64,000 bases of DNA from UBA6623 sp965217195 (GCA_965217195.1 CBDCHL010000002.1:124001-188000), one strand, 5' to 3'. Shown: positions 17,266 through 27,070, counted from the first letter of the stretch. Numbers and translations are program-made. Notes: generated from the letters alone by a model not told the origin.

Positions 17266-18546
17266 GTGACCGTCGCGCCCGTCTCTTCCCATGTCCCCGT
17301 TCCCGGGGATGACAAGTTGTCCCGAGCCGCCTTGGCTCTTGCCTTTCTCGCTTCGGCGGGCGGACTGGTTTCGATCGCTTTTTCGCATACTTGCTTGGCG
17401 GCGTCATTGGCTTTGTTGGTCGCTTCCAAGACGGCGCTGCGTCTACCTCCGATCAAGGTTCCCCTGTTTGCCTTTCTCGGACTCACGATTGTTTCGCTTC
17501 TCGCTTCGGACGTTCCGTTGGATGGGTTGCCGCAAGTCAAGAAATTCTTCGTCTTTGCTTTCCTGCCGGTTGTCTATTCGCTGCTTGCCCGCAGACATTC
17601 GGCCTTGCGGCTGGTCCAAGCCTGGTTTGTCTTGGCGGGGGTGACCGCGGCTGTCAGCATTGTGCAATTTGCCTATAAATGGCGGATCGCCCAAGCGGCC
17701 GGTGAAGATTTTTATCAAGCCTACATAGGCCGGCGGATTAGCGGCTCTTACAGCCATTGGATGACCTTCAGTGAGGTCGGTTTGCTCGTTTTCGTCGTGC
17801 TGTGCTCCTATTTGTTGTTTTCCGAGCACGGGCGAAGGAAGACAAGAGTCTTTTGGGTCGGTTGCGGCGTCTTGGTAGGGGTTTCGCTGCTGTTGAGCTT
17901 TACGCGAAGTGTTTGGCTGGCATTGTTGGTTTGCTCGATCTATTTGATTTGGAATTGGAAGAGGAAGGTGCTTTTGGCTTTACCGGTCGCGGTCGTTGCG
18001 TTGGCGGCTTTCTCCCCCGGTGCCGCGCGACAGCGAATTGCATCGATCAACCCGGCCTCGGAGCCGGCTCGGCTTCTGATGTGGGAGACGGGTTGGAGAA
18101 TGATCCAGGCGCATCCGTGGCTGGGCGTCGGTCCCGAGCGTGTGGGTCCGCGTTTCGAGGAGTTCATGCCCCCGTGGGAAGGGGAACTGCCCGACGCTTA
18201 TTACGGCCACCTTCACAACATCTATATCCACTACGCCGCCGAACGGGGGGTGCCCGCCGCCTTAGCGCTACTTTGGCTGCTGCTCAGGGTCCTGTCCGAC
18301 TGCCGTGGGGCCTTGGCGCGAGTGCCGCGAGGGCGCGACGACGACCGATTCTTGCTGCACGCCGCGTCGGTCGCCACCCTTGGGGTGATGGTCGTCGGCT
18401 GCTTTGACCTGACGCTGGGAGACAGTGAAATCCTCGCCGTGTATTTAGCGATCGTCGTACTGGGGTACGGCGCGATCAGCCGGGCCGCGGGTCGCGGGAA
18501 GACCGCGGGAGACGGGATTCATCGGCTGCGGGCGGGCGACGTATGA
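17266..18546 (+). CDS. O-antigen ligase/polymerase family membrane protein (WaaL/Wzy-like)
   Basis: About 426 residues from GTG 17266 (TTG 17257 is also possible). The longer open frame back to 16810 overlaps the GT4 gene and the inverted-repeat element and is rejected. About ten hydrophobic segments are visible. The large periplasmic loop has the family pattern SINPASEPARLLMWETGWRMIQAHPWLGVGPERVG...LHNIYIHYAAERGVPAALALLWLL, where the R-x3-W and H-N-x-Y-x-H positions match Wzy_C-type ligases. It would polymerise glycan or attach it to lipid A-core at the outer face of the inner membrane. Confidence 0.85.
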   Translation: MTVAPVSSHVPVPGDDKLSRAALALAFLASAGGLVSIAFSHTCLAASLALLVASKTALRLPPIKVPLFAFLGLTIVSLLASDVPLDGLPQVKKFFVFAFLPVVYSLLARRHSALRLVQAWFVLAGVTAAVSIVQFAYKWRIAQAAGEDFYQAYIGRRISGSYSHWMTFSEVGLLVFVVLCSYLLFSEHGRRKTRVFWVGCGVLVGVSLLLSFTRSVWLALLVCSIYLIWNWKRKVLLALPVAVVALAAFSPGAARQRIASINPASEPARLLMWETGWRMIQAHPWLGVGPERVGPRFEEFMPPWEGELPDAYYGHLHNIYIHYAAERGVPAALALLWLLLRVLSDCRGALARVPRGRDDDRFLLHAASVATLGVMVVGCFDLTLGDSEILAVYLAIVVLGYGAISRAAGRGKTAGDGIHRLRAGDV

Positions 18547-18674
18547 CGTTGTATTCGCAATGTCGAGACCGCCGCGGGCGGGGAAGATCCCGATCCCTAT
18601 CCGTTTTCGCCCTCGGACCGCCTGACCGCTCCTGGTAAGGGTCTGGGAGTGGCCATCCGTTATGATTGAAGTAC

Positions 18675-18764
18675 GGTGAGGTGCGAGAGTGGTTGAATCG
18701 GGCGGTCTCGAAAACCGTTGAGCCTTTGCGGGCTCCGTGGGTTCGAATCCCACCCTCACCGCCA
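18675..18764 (+). tRNA. tRNA-Ser (anticodon CGA)
   Basis: A full cloverleaf with acceptor stem GGTGAGG paired with CCTCACC (18754-18760), discriminator G and an encoded CCA (18762-18764). The anticodon loop is CTCGAAA, with anticodon CGA reading UCG. The variable arm is long (GAGCC..GGGCTC), as required for a class II serine tRNA, and the T-loop is GGTTCGAATCC. The Tm-1-like operon begins 200 bp downstream. Confidence 0.96.
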
Positions 18765-18963
18765 TGCTTTTAACAGCTTAGAACTGACTGTCGGGCGGCG
18801 ATTCACGGCGCAAAAGAGCGCCTTGCTAATCCAATTGCTAATCCCAGAGTAGCCAACCCGCCCGCTGTCCTCGTCGTGGTGGTGCAGCGCATGCCGGGCT
18901 CGCGTGAGCGACGCCGGCGGGCGACTACCCAATGGGCGTAGTGCCCCCACAAAGGGATTTCGG

Positions 18964-20190
18964 GTGACCTCGAAAACCATCGCCATTTTGATGACCTTGG
19001 ACACCAAGGGACCCGAGGCTGAGTACCTTTCTGGGCGGATCGAGGCGCTAGGCCACAAAGGGCTCATGATCGATACCGGCGTGGTCGGAACGCCCCAGGC
19101 CACGGCCGACATCACCCGCGAGCAGGTGGCCGAAGCGGGGGGGATGCCTCTTCCCGAGATCCTGAAGAATCCCAGCCGGGAGGTAGCCGCGCCGGTCATG
19201 GCGGAGGGAGCGACTCGGATCGTGAGTCGGCTCGCAAAGGCCGGCGAGATCGATGGGGTCGTTTCGGCGGGCGGCACGCAGGGGACCACGCTGGCGACGA
19301 AGGCGATGCGCGCTCTGCCTTACGGCTTTCCGAAAGTCATGGTCTCCACGATGGCGTCGGGCGATGTTGCGCATTGGGTCGGGATCAAGGACATCACGAT
19401 GATGTTCTCAGTGACCGACATCTTGGGATTGAACCCCGTCACGCGCAAGATCCTGGCGAACGCTGCCGGTGCGGTTTGCGGTATGGCCGGCGCAGGTGTG
19501 AAGCTGGAACGCGGTGCGAAGCCTTTGGTTGCGGTCACTACGGTCGGCATCACTACGCGGGGCGCGATGAAGGCTGTCGAGACGCTGGAAGCCGCGGGCT
19601 ATGAGACGATTGTCTTCCACGCGGTCGGGTCGGGCGGACGAGCCATGGAGCAGATGATGCGGGAAGGCATCATCGGCGCCGTATTGGACTACTCGACGAT
19701 CGAAGTGTCCAACGAGATGCATCACGCCTTGCTGGCGGGCGGTCCTGACCGGCTGACCACGGCGGGCAAGCTCGGGCTCCCCCAGGTGGTGTGCCCGGGG
19801 GCGATTGAAGTGCTGGTGTTTCAAGAGCCCGAGACCGTGCCTGCCCGCTATCAGGGGCGTACCCTCATCCGTCACAGCCCGCAGATCACCGACCTGCGGT
19901 TGAATAAGGAGGAGATGGCCGAGGTGGGCAAAGAGGTGGCCCGCCGACTCCAATACACCAAGGGGGACGCCGTCTTCTTGATCCCGGTCGCGGGTTTCGA
20001 CAGCTATTCCGTCGAGGGCCAAGGCTTCCACGACCCGGAAGCGGACCGCGCCTTTGTGGATGAGCTTAAGGCCGGCCTGCCCGCGAACTTCACGATCCTG
20101 GAGCGTGAGACCCATGTTGAGGATCCCGCCTTCGCGGTTGAGGCCGCCGGGAGGCTGATCTCTCTGATCGAGGCACACAGGAAGACCTAG
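18964..20190 (+). CDS. Tm-1-like ATP-binding domain protein (UPF0261)
   Basis: 408 residues from GTG 18964; the longer start at 18904 is less likely because the family begins at KTIAILMTLDTKGPE. The family is the bacterial counterpart of the N-terminal half of tomato Tm-1, the tobamovirus-resistance protein, and binds ATP. Visible conserved stretches are DTKGPEAEYL, VSAGGTQGTTLATKAM, GMAGAGVKLE and VTTVGITTRGAMKAVE. The biochemical reaction is not established. Its stop is 9 bp before the PEP-hydrolase-like gene, so the two are almost certainly one operon, in the same order as the two halves of the plant protein. Confidence 0.9.
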   Translation: MTSKTIAILMTLDTKGPEAEYLSGRIEALGHKGLMIDTGVVGTPQATADITREQVAEAGGMPLPEILKNPSREVAAPVMAEGATRIVSRLAKAGEIDGVVSAGGTQGTTLATKAMRALPYGFPKVMVSTMASGDVAHWVGIKDITMMFSVTDILGLNPVTRKILANAAGAVCGMAGAGVKLERGAKPLVAVTTVGITTRGAMKAVETLEAAGYETIVFHAVGSGGRAMEQMMREGIIGAVLDYSTIEVSNEMHHALLAGGPDRLTTAGKLGLPQVVCPGAIEVLVFQEPETVPARYQGRTLIRHSPQITDLRLNKEEMAEVGKEVARRLQYTKGDAVFLIPVAGFDSYSVEGQGFHDPEADRAFVDELKAGLPANFTILERETHVEDPAFAVEAAGRLISLIEAHRKT

Positions 20191-20199
20191 AGCAGATAC

Positions 20200-21060
20200 A
20201 TGGCGAAGCGCTATACACGGCAAGAGTTTCTGGATCGCCTGCGCGGCGAGATTGAGAGCGGCCGACCGTTAGTGATGACGGGGGCGGGCAACGGGATTGC
20301 CGCCAAGTTCATTGAACGCGGCGGCGTAGACATACTTGGGGTCTACAACACCGGATACTTTCGGATGCAAGGATATGGGTCGCTTGCGGGCATGCTCCCG
20401 ATGGCGGACGCCAACGAGATTGTGTTCGAGACGGGCCGTAAGGAGGTGCTGCCTCAAGTCAAACAGACGCCCGTGGTCGCCGGGGTGAATGGCGTTGACG
20501 TACTCCGCGACATGCGGGTTTTCCTGGAAGATTGCCGTCGAATCGGCTTTTCCGGAGTGCACAACTTTCCGACCGTAGCGTGGTTTGACGGAGCCTTCCG
20601 CCAGACCTTGGAGAGCACGGGGCTTGGGTATCAAATGGAAATCGACATGCTCAACCTCGCTCGTGAGCTGGATCTGCTGACCATCGGTTACGCGTTTTGC
20701 GAGCGGGATGCCGAGAAACTGATGAAGCAGGCCGCGCCGGACATCTTCATCTTCCACGCCGGCATCACGCGAGGGGGATCGACGGGGTTCGGCGAGGGCC
20801 GAAACCTCGAGGAAACAGCAGAGCGGACCCAAACCCATTGTGAACTCGCGAAAAAGATCAAACCGGATGTGATCGTGTTGGCGCATGGGGCCGCCCTGGC
20901 GGAACCCGAGGACACCCAATACATCCTGGAGCGCACCAGCTGCCACGGAGTACAACTCGGGTCGAGCGTTGAGCGCCTGGCCATCGAGGGGCCCTTAGAA
21001 GAGCGCGCCGCGGCGTTCAAGGCGGTTCGCCGCTCGGGGATCGGCCCCCGAGACGCCTAA
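20200..21060 (+). CDS. PEP-hydrolase-like TIM-barrel protein (homolog of the Tm-1 C-terminal half)
   Basis: A 286-residue protein; the start ATG 20200 is 9 bp after the Tm-1-like gene. A TIM barrel with family features: GRPLVMTGAGNGIAAKFIERGG (residues about 21-41), GVNGVDVLRDM, GFSGVHNFPTVAWFDG, AFCERDAEKLMKQAAPDIFIFHAGITRGGSTG, and LAHGAAL. Relatives are called phosphoenolpyruvate hydrolase-like on fold similarity to PEP mutase/isocitrate-lyase enzymes; actual activity is unproven. A short gap (72 bp) leads to an aldolase gene, which suggests carbon-carbon bond chemistry in one pathway. Confidence 0.88.
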   Translation: MAKRYTRQEFLDRLRGEIESGRPLVMTGAGNGIAAKFIERGGVDILGVYNTGYFRMQGYGSLAGMLPMADANEIVFETGRKEVLPQVKQTPVVAGVNGVDVLRDMRVFLEDCRRIGFSGVHNFPTVAWFDGAFRQTLESTGLGYQMEIDMLNLARELDLLTIGYAFCERDAEKLMKQAAPDIFIFHAGITRGGSTGFGEGRNLEETAERTQTHCELAKKIKPDVIVLAHGAALAEPEDTQYILERTSCHGVQLGSSVERLAIEGPLEERAAAFKAVRRSGIGPRDA

Positions 21061-21132
21061 TCGTCGAGGCGTCTGCGCAGAAGGCCGGCATGAACGTATT
21101 GAACATGATGAACACGGTCCGGCCCTAGCAAC

Positions 21133-22077
21133 ATGCCCTTGGTGCCCTTCAACGAACTGATGGCGGAGGCAGCTTCCGGGGGCTATGCCGTCGGCTATTT
21201 CGAGAGCTGGAACCTCGAGTCGCTGCTCGCTGTGGCCGATGCCGCGGAAGCTACGCGCTCCCCGGTGCTTTTGGGGTTTAGCGGCATCTATCTACCGCAA
21301 GTGGAGCAGGGACGCAAGGAACGACTCAGCGTCTACGCGGCGCTGGGGGTGGAAACCTGTCGAAGGCTTTCGGTCCCGGCCTGCTTGGTCTTCAACGAGT
21401 GCCCGCACCTGGACTGGGTACACGAAGCGATTGAGGTGGGTTTCGGCTTGGTGATGCCGGCTGATGAAAAGCTCGGACCGGCGGAACACCGAGAACAGGT
21501 CCGGCAAGTAGTGGAAAGGGCCCACCGGTCTTCGGTCGCAGTCGAAGCGGAGATAGCGCCCGTTCCCGGTATGAGCGGCGACTTGAGTGCTGTGCCGGAC
21601 GACCTTCGATTGACTGAGCCCGAGGCGGCGCGAGCGTTCGTCGAAGAAACGGGAATTGATGCGCTGGCGGTGAACGTTGGACAGGCTCATCTGCACGGCC
21701 GCCGCGAAGTGCCTCTTCGACTGGACAGGCTGGAAGAACTCAAAGAGGCTGTGCCGGTTCCCTTGGTCCTGCACGGAGCCACTTCAATCCGCACAGCCGA
21801 CCTGAATGAAGCCGCCCGGGTTGGGGTTAGAAAGATCAACGTTGGCAGTGTCCTGAAGCGACGCTACTTTGAGGGCCTGCGGGAAGGCTGTTCCCGGATT
21901 GGCGGCGACTACAACCCCTACGATGTGGTCGGGTCCGGCGGCAACAATGATGTCCTGGCGACGGCACGAGCTGCTCTACAGACCACAGTCGAAGACCTGA
22001 TGCGTGTTTTCGGAAGTGCAGGTAGCTGTGCCGGGCCGGAGCTACGCCGGCCTGAAACTTCGATTGGGGCGAGTTGA
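21133..22077 (+). CDS. Class II aldolase (fructose-bisphosphate/tagatose aldolase family), atypical
   Basis: 314 residues. The class II zinc-aldolase frame is clear: N-terminal PFNELMAEAASGGYAVGYF, the first metal His in NECPHLDWVHEAI (H92), VEAEIAPVPG, NVGQAHLHGR (H186/H188), LVLHGATSI (H214) and RKINVGSVLKR. The usual catalytic Asp directly before the first metal His (D-H) is replaced by Pro in CPH, and the phosphate-binding part differs, so the substrate is probably not fructose 1,6-bisphosphate. It is the third gene of the Tm-1-like operon and may act on the same unknown substrate. Confidence 0.85.
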   Translation: MPLVPFNELMAEAASGGYAVGYFESWNLESLLAVADAAEATRSPVLLGFSGIYLPQVEQGRKERLSVYAALGVETCRRLSVPACLVFNECPHLDWVHEAIEVGFGLVMPADEKLGPAEHREQVRQVVERAHRSSVAVEAEIAPVPGMSGDLSAVPDDLRLTEPEAARAFVEETGIDALAVNVGQAHLHGRREVPLRLDRLEELKEAVPVPLVLHGATSIRTADLNEAARVGVRKINVGSVLKRRYFEGLREGCSRIGGDYNPYDVVGSGGNNDVLATARAALQTTVEDLMRVFGSAGSCAGPELRRPETSIGAS

Positions 22078-22414
22078 GGCGAGAAAAGCTGAGAACTTGT
22101 CTCAACTGTGGACTAGCCTGCATTTCTCACCACCTGGCAGTCGAAGCACGCAATAGGCCTGTCATTACTTCGTTACGGTTGCCTGCCGTGCTCACCGTAC
22201 TGTTCGAGTACGCCTCCGCGCGCCAGACGGCCCGTGCCTCGTACTGACAGCCCTCTCACGCACTTCGCCTCGCCACGTGGGGAGAAATGCAGGCTAAGAC
22301 CCCCCGCGAACTGGGCGAAACCGAGCGGAATCAACGCCCCGGTGTAAAAAAATCCGGTTGCCGGTGGGAACGATTGTTACCAACACCTATTTTTTGGGGT
22401 AGAATCGGGCTGTC

Positions 22415-25045
22415 TTGATCGACCAAACCATCTCGCACTACAAGATCGCCGAGAAGCTCGGCGAAGGCGGGATGGGCGTCGTCTACAAGGCCGAGGACAC
22501 CAAACTCGACCGCCCGGTCGCCTTGAAGTTCCTCGCACCGCATCTTGTCTCGGATGAGGAAATCCGCAAGCGCTTCGAGCGCGAGGCCAAAGCCGCCGCT
22601 GCGCTGAACCACCCCAACGTGTGCACCGTCCATGAAATCGCCGAGGCCGACGGCCGCACCTTCATTGCCATGGCCTTCCTCGAAGGGGAGAGCCTCGACA
22701 AGAAGATTGAGACCGGGCCGCTGAAGCTGCCGGCCGCTCTCGACATCGCCGGCCAGACGGCCAAGGGCCTACAAGCCGCCCATGGCAAGAAGATCGTGCA
22801 CCGGGATATCAAGCCCGCGAACCTGATGATCGGCGAAGACGGCCACGTCACCATCATGGATTTCGGCTTGGCGTTGTTGACAGAAGGCTCGAAGCTCACC
22901 AAGCTCGACACGACCCTCGGAACGGTGACCTACATGTCCCCCGAGCAGACCTACGGGATGAAGTTGGATCACCGCACGGATATTTGGGCATTAGGCGTCG
23001 TGGTCTACGAAATGGTCACCGGCCGGCAACCGTTCGAGGGCCACTATGACAAAGCCGTGATGTACTCCATCACCAACGAAGAGCCCGAGCCGATGACAGC
23101 GCTGCGGACGGGCGTACCGATGGAGTTGGAACTTTTGGTGAACAAGTGCCTCGCCAAGGAAGCCGACCGGCGCTACCAAAGCACCGCCGACATGGTTGTG
23201 GACTTGGAAACGCTTGCTGAGAAGCTGCAATCGGGCGAATCGACGATCTTGCGGACTACGAATCCTGTGCCGGGTATCCCAACCGCGACGGCGACGAACG
23301 AGACAGTAAGCCCCGCAAGGACGTGGCTGTGGCCTGCGGTGGCGGCGTTAGTCGCGATCGTTGCCTGCGCCCTGGTATTTCTCGCCCTTCGCCCGGATTC
23401 GGGAACGACGCCCGTTCGCCTTTCCATCTCACTTCCGCCGGGGCAAGAGATCACCAGCAGCCCGGCCATTTCCGACGATGGTGAAATCATCGCCTATACG
23501 GCGCAACTGGGGACCGATGATGCGCAGCTCTATTTGCGCCGGCTGGATTCTTTCGAGGCGCGCGAAGTAGCGGGTTCGAGCGGCGCGCGGCAGCCGTTCT
23601 TTTCGCCCGATGGGAAATGGGTGGCGTTCTTCGCTGAGGGGCAACTTCAAAAAACGGAGGTTGCCGGGGGTACACCCATCACGCTGGCCGAAGCCGCCCT
23701 TCCCTTCGGGGGAACGTGGAACCGGGACGACACGATCATCTACACCGCGTCGATCAATTCCGGACTCCTGCGGATCCCCGCGAACGGAGGAACTCCCGAG
23801 GCCCTGACCAATCCCGATGGCGCGGCCGAGGGCTATGCCCACGTTTTTCCGGAAGTCCTTCCTGGAGGACGAGGTGTTCTTTTCACGATATGGGGGCAAA
23901 CTCAAGGAGGCGCGGTGCTTTCGCTCGATTCAGGCCAGTGGGCGATGGTCTTGCCTTCGGCGACGTTCGCGTCCGCGATCTTCGATGGCGCCGGCGGTTC
24001 CATGGGCCGCCTGCTGGTTGTCGATCACGGCGCCGGCATCAGAGCTGCTCCTTTCGACGCCGCGCATCCCGCGCTGACCAGCGCCGATACTTCGGTCCTG
24101 GCCGACGTGTACTACGAGGTGGGGGACGACCGCTGCTGGCTTGCGGTCTCGAACACCGGGACTGCAGTCTACGCGTCCGCCAATCCGGCAAAGTCATCGT
24201 TGGTGTGGGTCGACATGGAAGGCAAGACCGATTCGCTCGGTGTTGACCAGGGTGTGTATCAGGAGGTTAGGCTCTCGCCCGACGGATCCAAGGCAGCCGT
24301 CAGGCAAGGTCTGGAACTTTGGATTCATGATTTGCAACGCGGGACACGCAGTCGTCTAACGCCGGCGAGCACCTTTAGTGCGATGCCGCAATGGAGCAGT
24401 GACGGCGCGCGGATTATTTTCGCCTCAACTCGGGGAGGCGACTGGGACATCTACTCCCAGCCGGCGGACGGGTCGGGGCCCGCGGAAGCTCTGCTCTCTC
24501 GGCCCTACGACCAATTCCCGACCTCAGTTTCGGCCGATGGAACTGTGCTCTATTACGAGATCAACCCCCAAACCGGTGTTGACATTTGGACGCTGTCGGA
24601 GGAGGAAATGGCTTCGCCTTTTCGTGTAACCCCATTCAATGAAGCGGCTGCCGAGGTCTCGCCAGGCTCGCGGGGCGGGCCGCGCTGGGTCGCGTATACG
24701 TCTGACGAGTCGGGGCGACAAGAGATCTACGTGCAGTCGTATCCCAGTGGAGCGAACAGGACCCCGGTCTCTACCGGAGGCGGGTTCTTGCCCAAGTGGT
24801 CGCGCGACGGCAGGGAGCTGTTCTACATAACCGGAGACGCCGTAGCCGCCGTGGCGATTCGGCCGGACGGGTCCCTCGGCGCGCCTCGCACACTATTTGA
24901 CCGCACGAACTTCTTCTTCTCACCCGTGGAGTTCGGCAGCTACGATACCTCGCCGGACGGCAAACGGTTTTTGATGATTCAGCGCGATCCGGGTTCGGTG
25001 CCGCGCCGGCTCAATGTGATTCTCAATTGGGCGGATGAACGCTGA
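22415..25045 (+). CDS. Membrane-bound Ser/Thr protein kinase with TolB-like beta-propeller sensor
   Basis: 876 residues from TTG 22415; the paralog at 45796 begins at the same residue with ATG. Kinase domain (about 7-270): GEGGMGVVYKAED (Gly loop), VALKFL (Lys), IVHRDIKPANLM (catalytic loop), MDFGLALL (DFG) and YMSPEQ (P+1). A single membrane span follows at about residues 305-327 (WLWPAVAALVAIVACALVFLAL). The C-terminal 540 residues are a WD40/TolB-like propeller (repeats such as FFSPDGKWVAFFAEG and LSPDGSKAAV) placed outside the cytoplasm. It is a typical acidobacterial receptor kinase; ligand and target are unknown. The preceding 337 bp (22078-22414) contain no gene. Confidence 0.93.
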   Translation: MIDQTISHYKIAEKLGEGGMGVVYKAEDTKLDRPVALKFLAPHLVSDEEIRKRFEREAKAAAALNHPNVCTVHEIAEADGRTFIAMAFLEGESLDKKIETGPLKLPAALDIAGQTAKGLQAAHGKKIVHRDIKPANLMIGEDGHVTIMDFGLALLTEGSKLTKLDTTLGTVTYMSPEQTYGMKLDHRTDIWALGVVVYEMVTGRQPFEGHYDKAVMYSITNEEPEPMTALRTGVPMELELLVNKCLAKEADRRYQSTADMVVDLETLAEKLQSGESTILRTTNPVPGIPTATATNETVSPARTWLWPAVAALVAIVACALVFLALRPDSGTTPVRLSISLPPGQEITSSPAISDDGEIIAYTAQLGTDDAQLYLRRLDSFEAREVAGSSGARQPFFSPDGKWVAFFAEGQLQKTEVAGGTPITLAEAALPFGGTWNRDDTIIYTASINSGLLRIPANGGTPEALTNPDGAAEGYAHVFPEVLPGGRGVLFTIWGQTQGGAVLSLDSGQWAMVLPSATFASAIFDGAGGSMGRLLVVDHGAGIRAAPFDAAHPALTSADTSVLADVYYEVGDDRCWLAVSNTGTAVYASANPAKSSLVWVDMEGKTDSLGVDQGVYQEVRLSPDGSKAAVRQGLELWIHDLQRGTRSRLTPASTFSAMPQWSSDGARIIFASTRGGDWDIYSQPADGSGPAEALLSRPYDQFPTSVSADGTVLYYEINPQTGVDIWTLSEEEMASPFRVTPFNEAAAEVSPGSRGGPRWVAYTSDESGRQEIYVQSYPSGANRTPVSTGGGFLPKWSRDGRELFYITGDAVAAVAIRPDGSLGAPRTLFDRTNFFFSPVEFGSYDTSPDGKRFLMIQRDPGSVPRRLNVILNWADER

Positions 25046-25183
25046 GGGCCTGCCTGAGGAGGCCGCCGTTCAGTCAAGTGGTTTCGCGCCGCCGCCGGCC
25101 TTATGAAGAACCGCGCTGGTGCGAGAGGCCGACCGATTAGCTGCCGCGAAAGAGATCGCGAGAGACCCCAACACCAAAATCAA

Positions 25184-27037
25184 ATGCGCCTTTCAACATC
25201 CAACCAAGAGCGCTGTCAACCGAGACCGCGCGGTGATCAAACAGCAGCCAATCGAACCGCCGCCGAGTTTTCCCGGAGGCGGCTTTTTCTCTCCGCTGCC
25301 GCAGCCGGCCTCGCTGCTTGTGGGCCGGGAACGTCCGCTGAACGAAAGCCCAACGTCGTTCTGTTGATAACCGACGATCAGGGCTACGGCGATCTCGGTT
25401 GTCACGGCAATTCGATGATTCGGACGCCGCACCTCGACGCACTCTACTCGGAGAGCGTGCGGTTCACCGATTTCCACGTCGACCCGCTATGTGCCCCTAC
25501 GCGGGCGGCGCTAATGACCGGACGCTACGCATATCGCGCCGGGGTGACCGCGGCCTTCGCCGGCCGCTCCATTCTGCGTCGCGATGAGACGACGATGGCC
25601 GAGATCTTCCGCGCGAATGGGTACCGAACCGGCCTGTTCGGCAAATGGCACCTGGGCGACAACTACGCGTTTCGCCCCAACGAGCGCGGTTTCGACGAGA
25701 CCGTCGCCGCATGGAGCGGGGGCGTCACGCAAGCGGCCGATGCTTGGGGCAACGACTATTTCGACGACGTCTACTCACGCAACAACGTACCGGAAAAGTT
25801 CGAGGGCTATTGCACGGATGTCTTCTTCCGGGAGGGTCTGAACTTCGCCGAGGAAAGCGGCGACCAACCGTTCTTTCTTTTCCTACCGCTCAACGCTCCG
25901 CACAGCCCATACCTGGTGGACCGCAAATACAGCGAACCTTACGAAGAGCGAGGCATCTCGCCGACTCGGGCCGCGTTCTACGGAATGATCGAGAACATCG
26001 ACGAGAATGTCGGACGCCTGCGAGCGAGACTGGACGAGCTCGGCCTGAGCGAGAACACGATCTTCATTTTCATGACCGACAACGGGACGTCGGCCGGCTA
26101 CCGTCGGCGCGCGGACGAGGGTGACCCGCCGAGCTTGAATGCCGGCATGAGGGGCATTAAGGGTTCGCATTACGACGGTGGGCATCGGGTTCCTTTCTTT
26201 ATCCGTTGGCCCGCGGGCGGGATCGGCGGCGGCGTGGACGTTGACCGCCTGACCGCCCACATCGACCTACTGCCGACCTTGATCGAGTTGGCCGATCTCG
26301 AGCCGCCGCAACCCATTGTGTTCGACGGAGTCAGCCTCGGCCCGCTCCTGGAGGGGCGGCCGGGCTTCCCCGAGGAGCGCTTCCATTTCACACAGCACCA
26401 ACAGTTCCATGTCGACGGGGCCTGGCAGATGGACCAACCGCGCCCTTGGCTGCGCTCAGCCGTCATGACGGACGGTTTGCGTCTCGTCAACGGCGAGGAG
26501 CTGTATGACCTCGCATCCGACCCGGGCCAGCAGCGGGACCTGGCGCTCGAGCGCCCCGACGAGGTCGCCCGTATGCGGAGCGCCTACGAGAAGTGGTGGG
26601 CGGAGGTGTCGGGCCCCGCGACGGAGTATGTTGAGATTCCCATTGGCGATCCCGAGGGGGAGAATCCAACGCGACTGACCAGTTTTGATTGGCGGCCAAA
26701 CGGCGGTCCCCCTAACCAGGCCGTGATGCAGCGGCCTCTGGAAGAGTCAGGGATCTGGGCCGCCAACGGTTTTTGGGCGATCGATGTGGTGCAGGCGGGT
26801 CGCTATCGGATCACTCTGCGGGAAAGACCGCCGGAAGCGAACTACGCCCTCCCGGGCATCCGGGCGCACTTGAAGGTCGGCGACCTCGAACAGCAGCAGC
26901 CCATCGAAGCGGGGGCTCGGGAAGCTCATTTCGAACTGGAGTTGCCGGCGGGCTCAACAAGACTGCAGAGCCGCCTCGATCAGAGCGACGGCTCCTCTCG
27001 CGGCGCCTATTTCGTCTACGTTGAGTGGTTGGGCTGA
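25184..27037 (+). CDS. Arylsulfatase-type sulfatase, probably Tat-exported
   Basis: About 617 residues from ATG 25184; an open frame runs back to 25103. The N-terminus has twin arginines before a hydrophobic stretch (SRRRLFLSAAAAGLAACG), so Tat export is likely, possibly as a lipoprotein. The sulfatase core begins PNVVLLITDDQGYGDLGCHG (metal Asp pair) and carries the formylglycine motif CAPTRAALMTGR, where the Cys must be oxidised by an FGE enzyme. Also seen are GKWHLGD, FLPLNAPHSPY and FMTDNGT. It has an extra C-terminal beta domain (about 540-617). It would remove sulfate from a glycan or small ester. No certain FGE lies in the window. Confidence 0.92.
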   Translation: MRLSTSNQERCQPRPRGDQTAANRTAAEFSRRRLFLSAAAAGLAACGPGTSAERKPNVVLLITDDQGYGDLGCHGNSMIRTPHLDALYSESVRFTDFHVDPLCAPTRAALMTGRYAYRAGVTAAFAGRSILRRDETTMAEIFRANGYRTGLFGKWHLGDNYAFRPNERGFDETVAAWSGGVTQAADAWGNDYFDDVYSRNNVPEKFEGYCTDVFFREGLNFAEESGDQPFFLFLPLNAPHSPYLVDRKYSEPYEERGISPTRAAFYGMIENIDENVGRLRARLDELGLSENTIFIFMTDNGTSAGYRRRADEGDPPSLNAGMRGIKGSHYDGGHRVPFFIRWPAGGIGGGVDVDRLTAHIDLLPTLIELADLEPPQPIVFDGVSLGPLLEGRPGFPEERFHFTQHQQFHVDGAWQMDQPRPWLRSAVMTDGLRLVNGEELYDLASDPGQQRDLALERPDEVARMRSAYEKWWAEVSGPATEYVEIPIGDPEGENPTRLTSFDWRPNGGPPNQAVMQRPLEESGIWAANGFWAIDVVQAGRYRITLRERPPEANYALPGIRAHLKVGDLEQQQPIEAGAREAHFELELPAGSTRLQSRLDQSDGSSRGAYFVYVEWLG

Positions 27038-27070
27038 GACAAGCTTGCGTCCGGCAGTAAGCATTAAGGC

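Noticed and set aside
18675..22077. tRNA-Ser followed by the Tm-1 operon as a genomic island
   Set aside because: No integrase, no attachment-site direct repeat of the tRNA 3' end found nearby.
22415..25045. Kinase plus aldolase genes as one operon
   Set aside because: A 337-bp gap and a change of function make separate units more likely.
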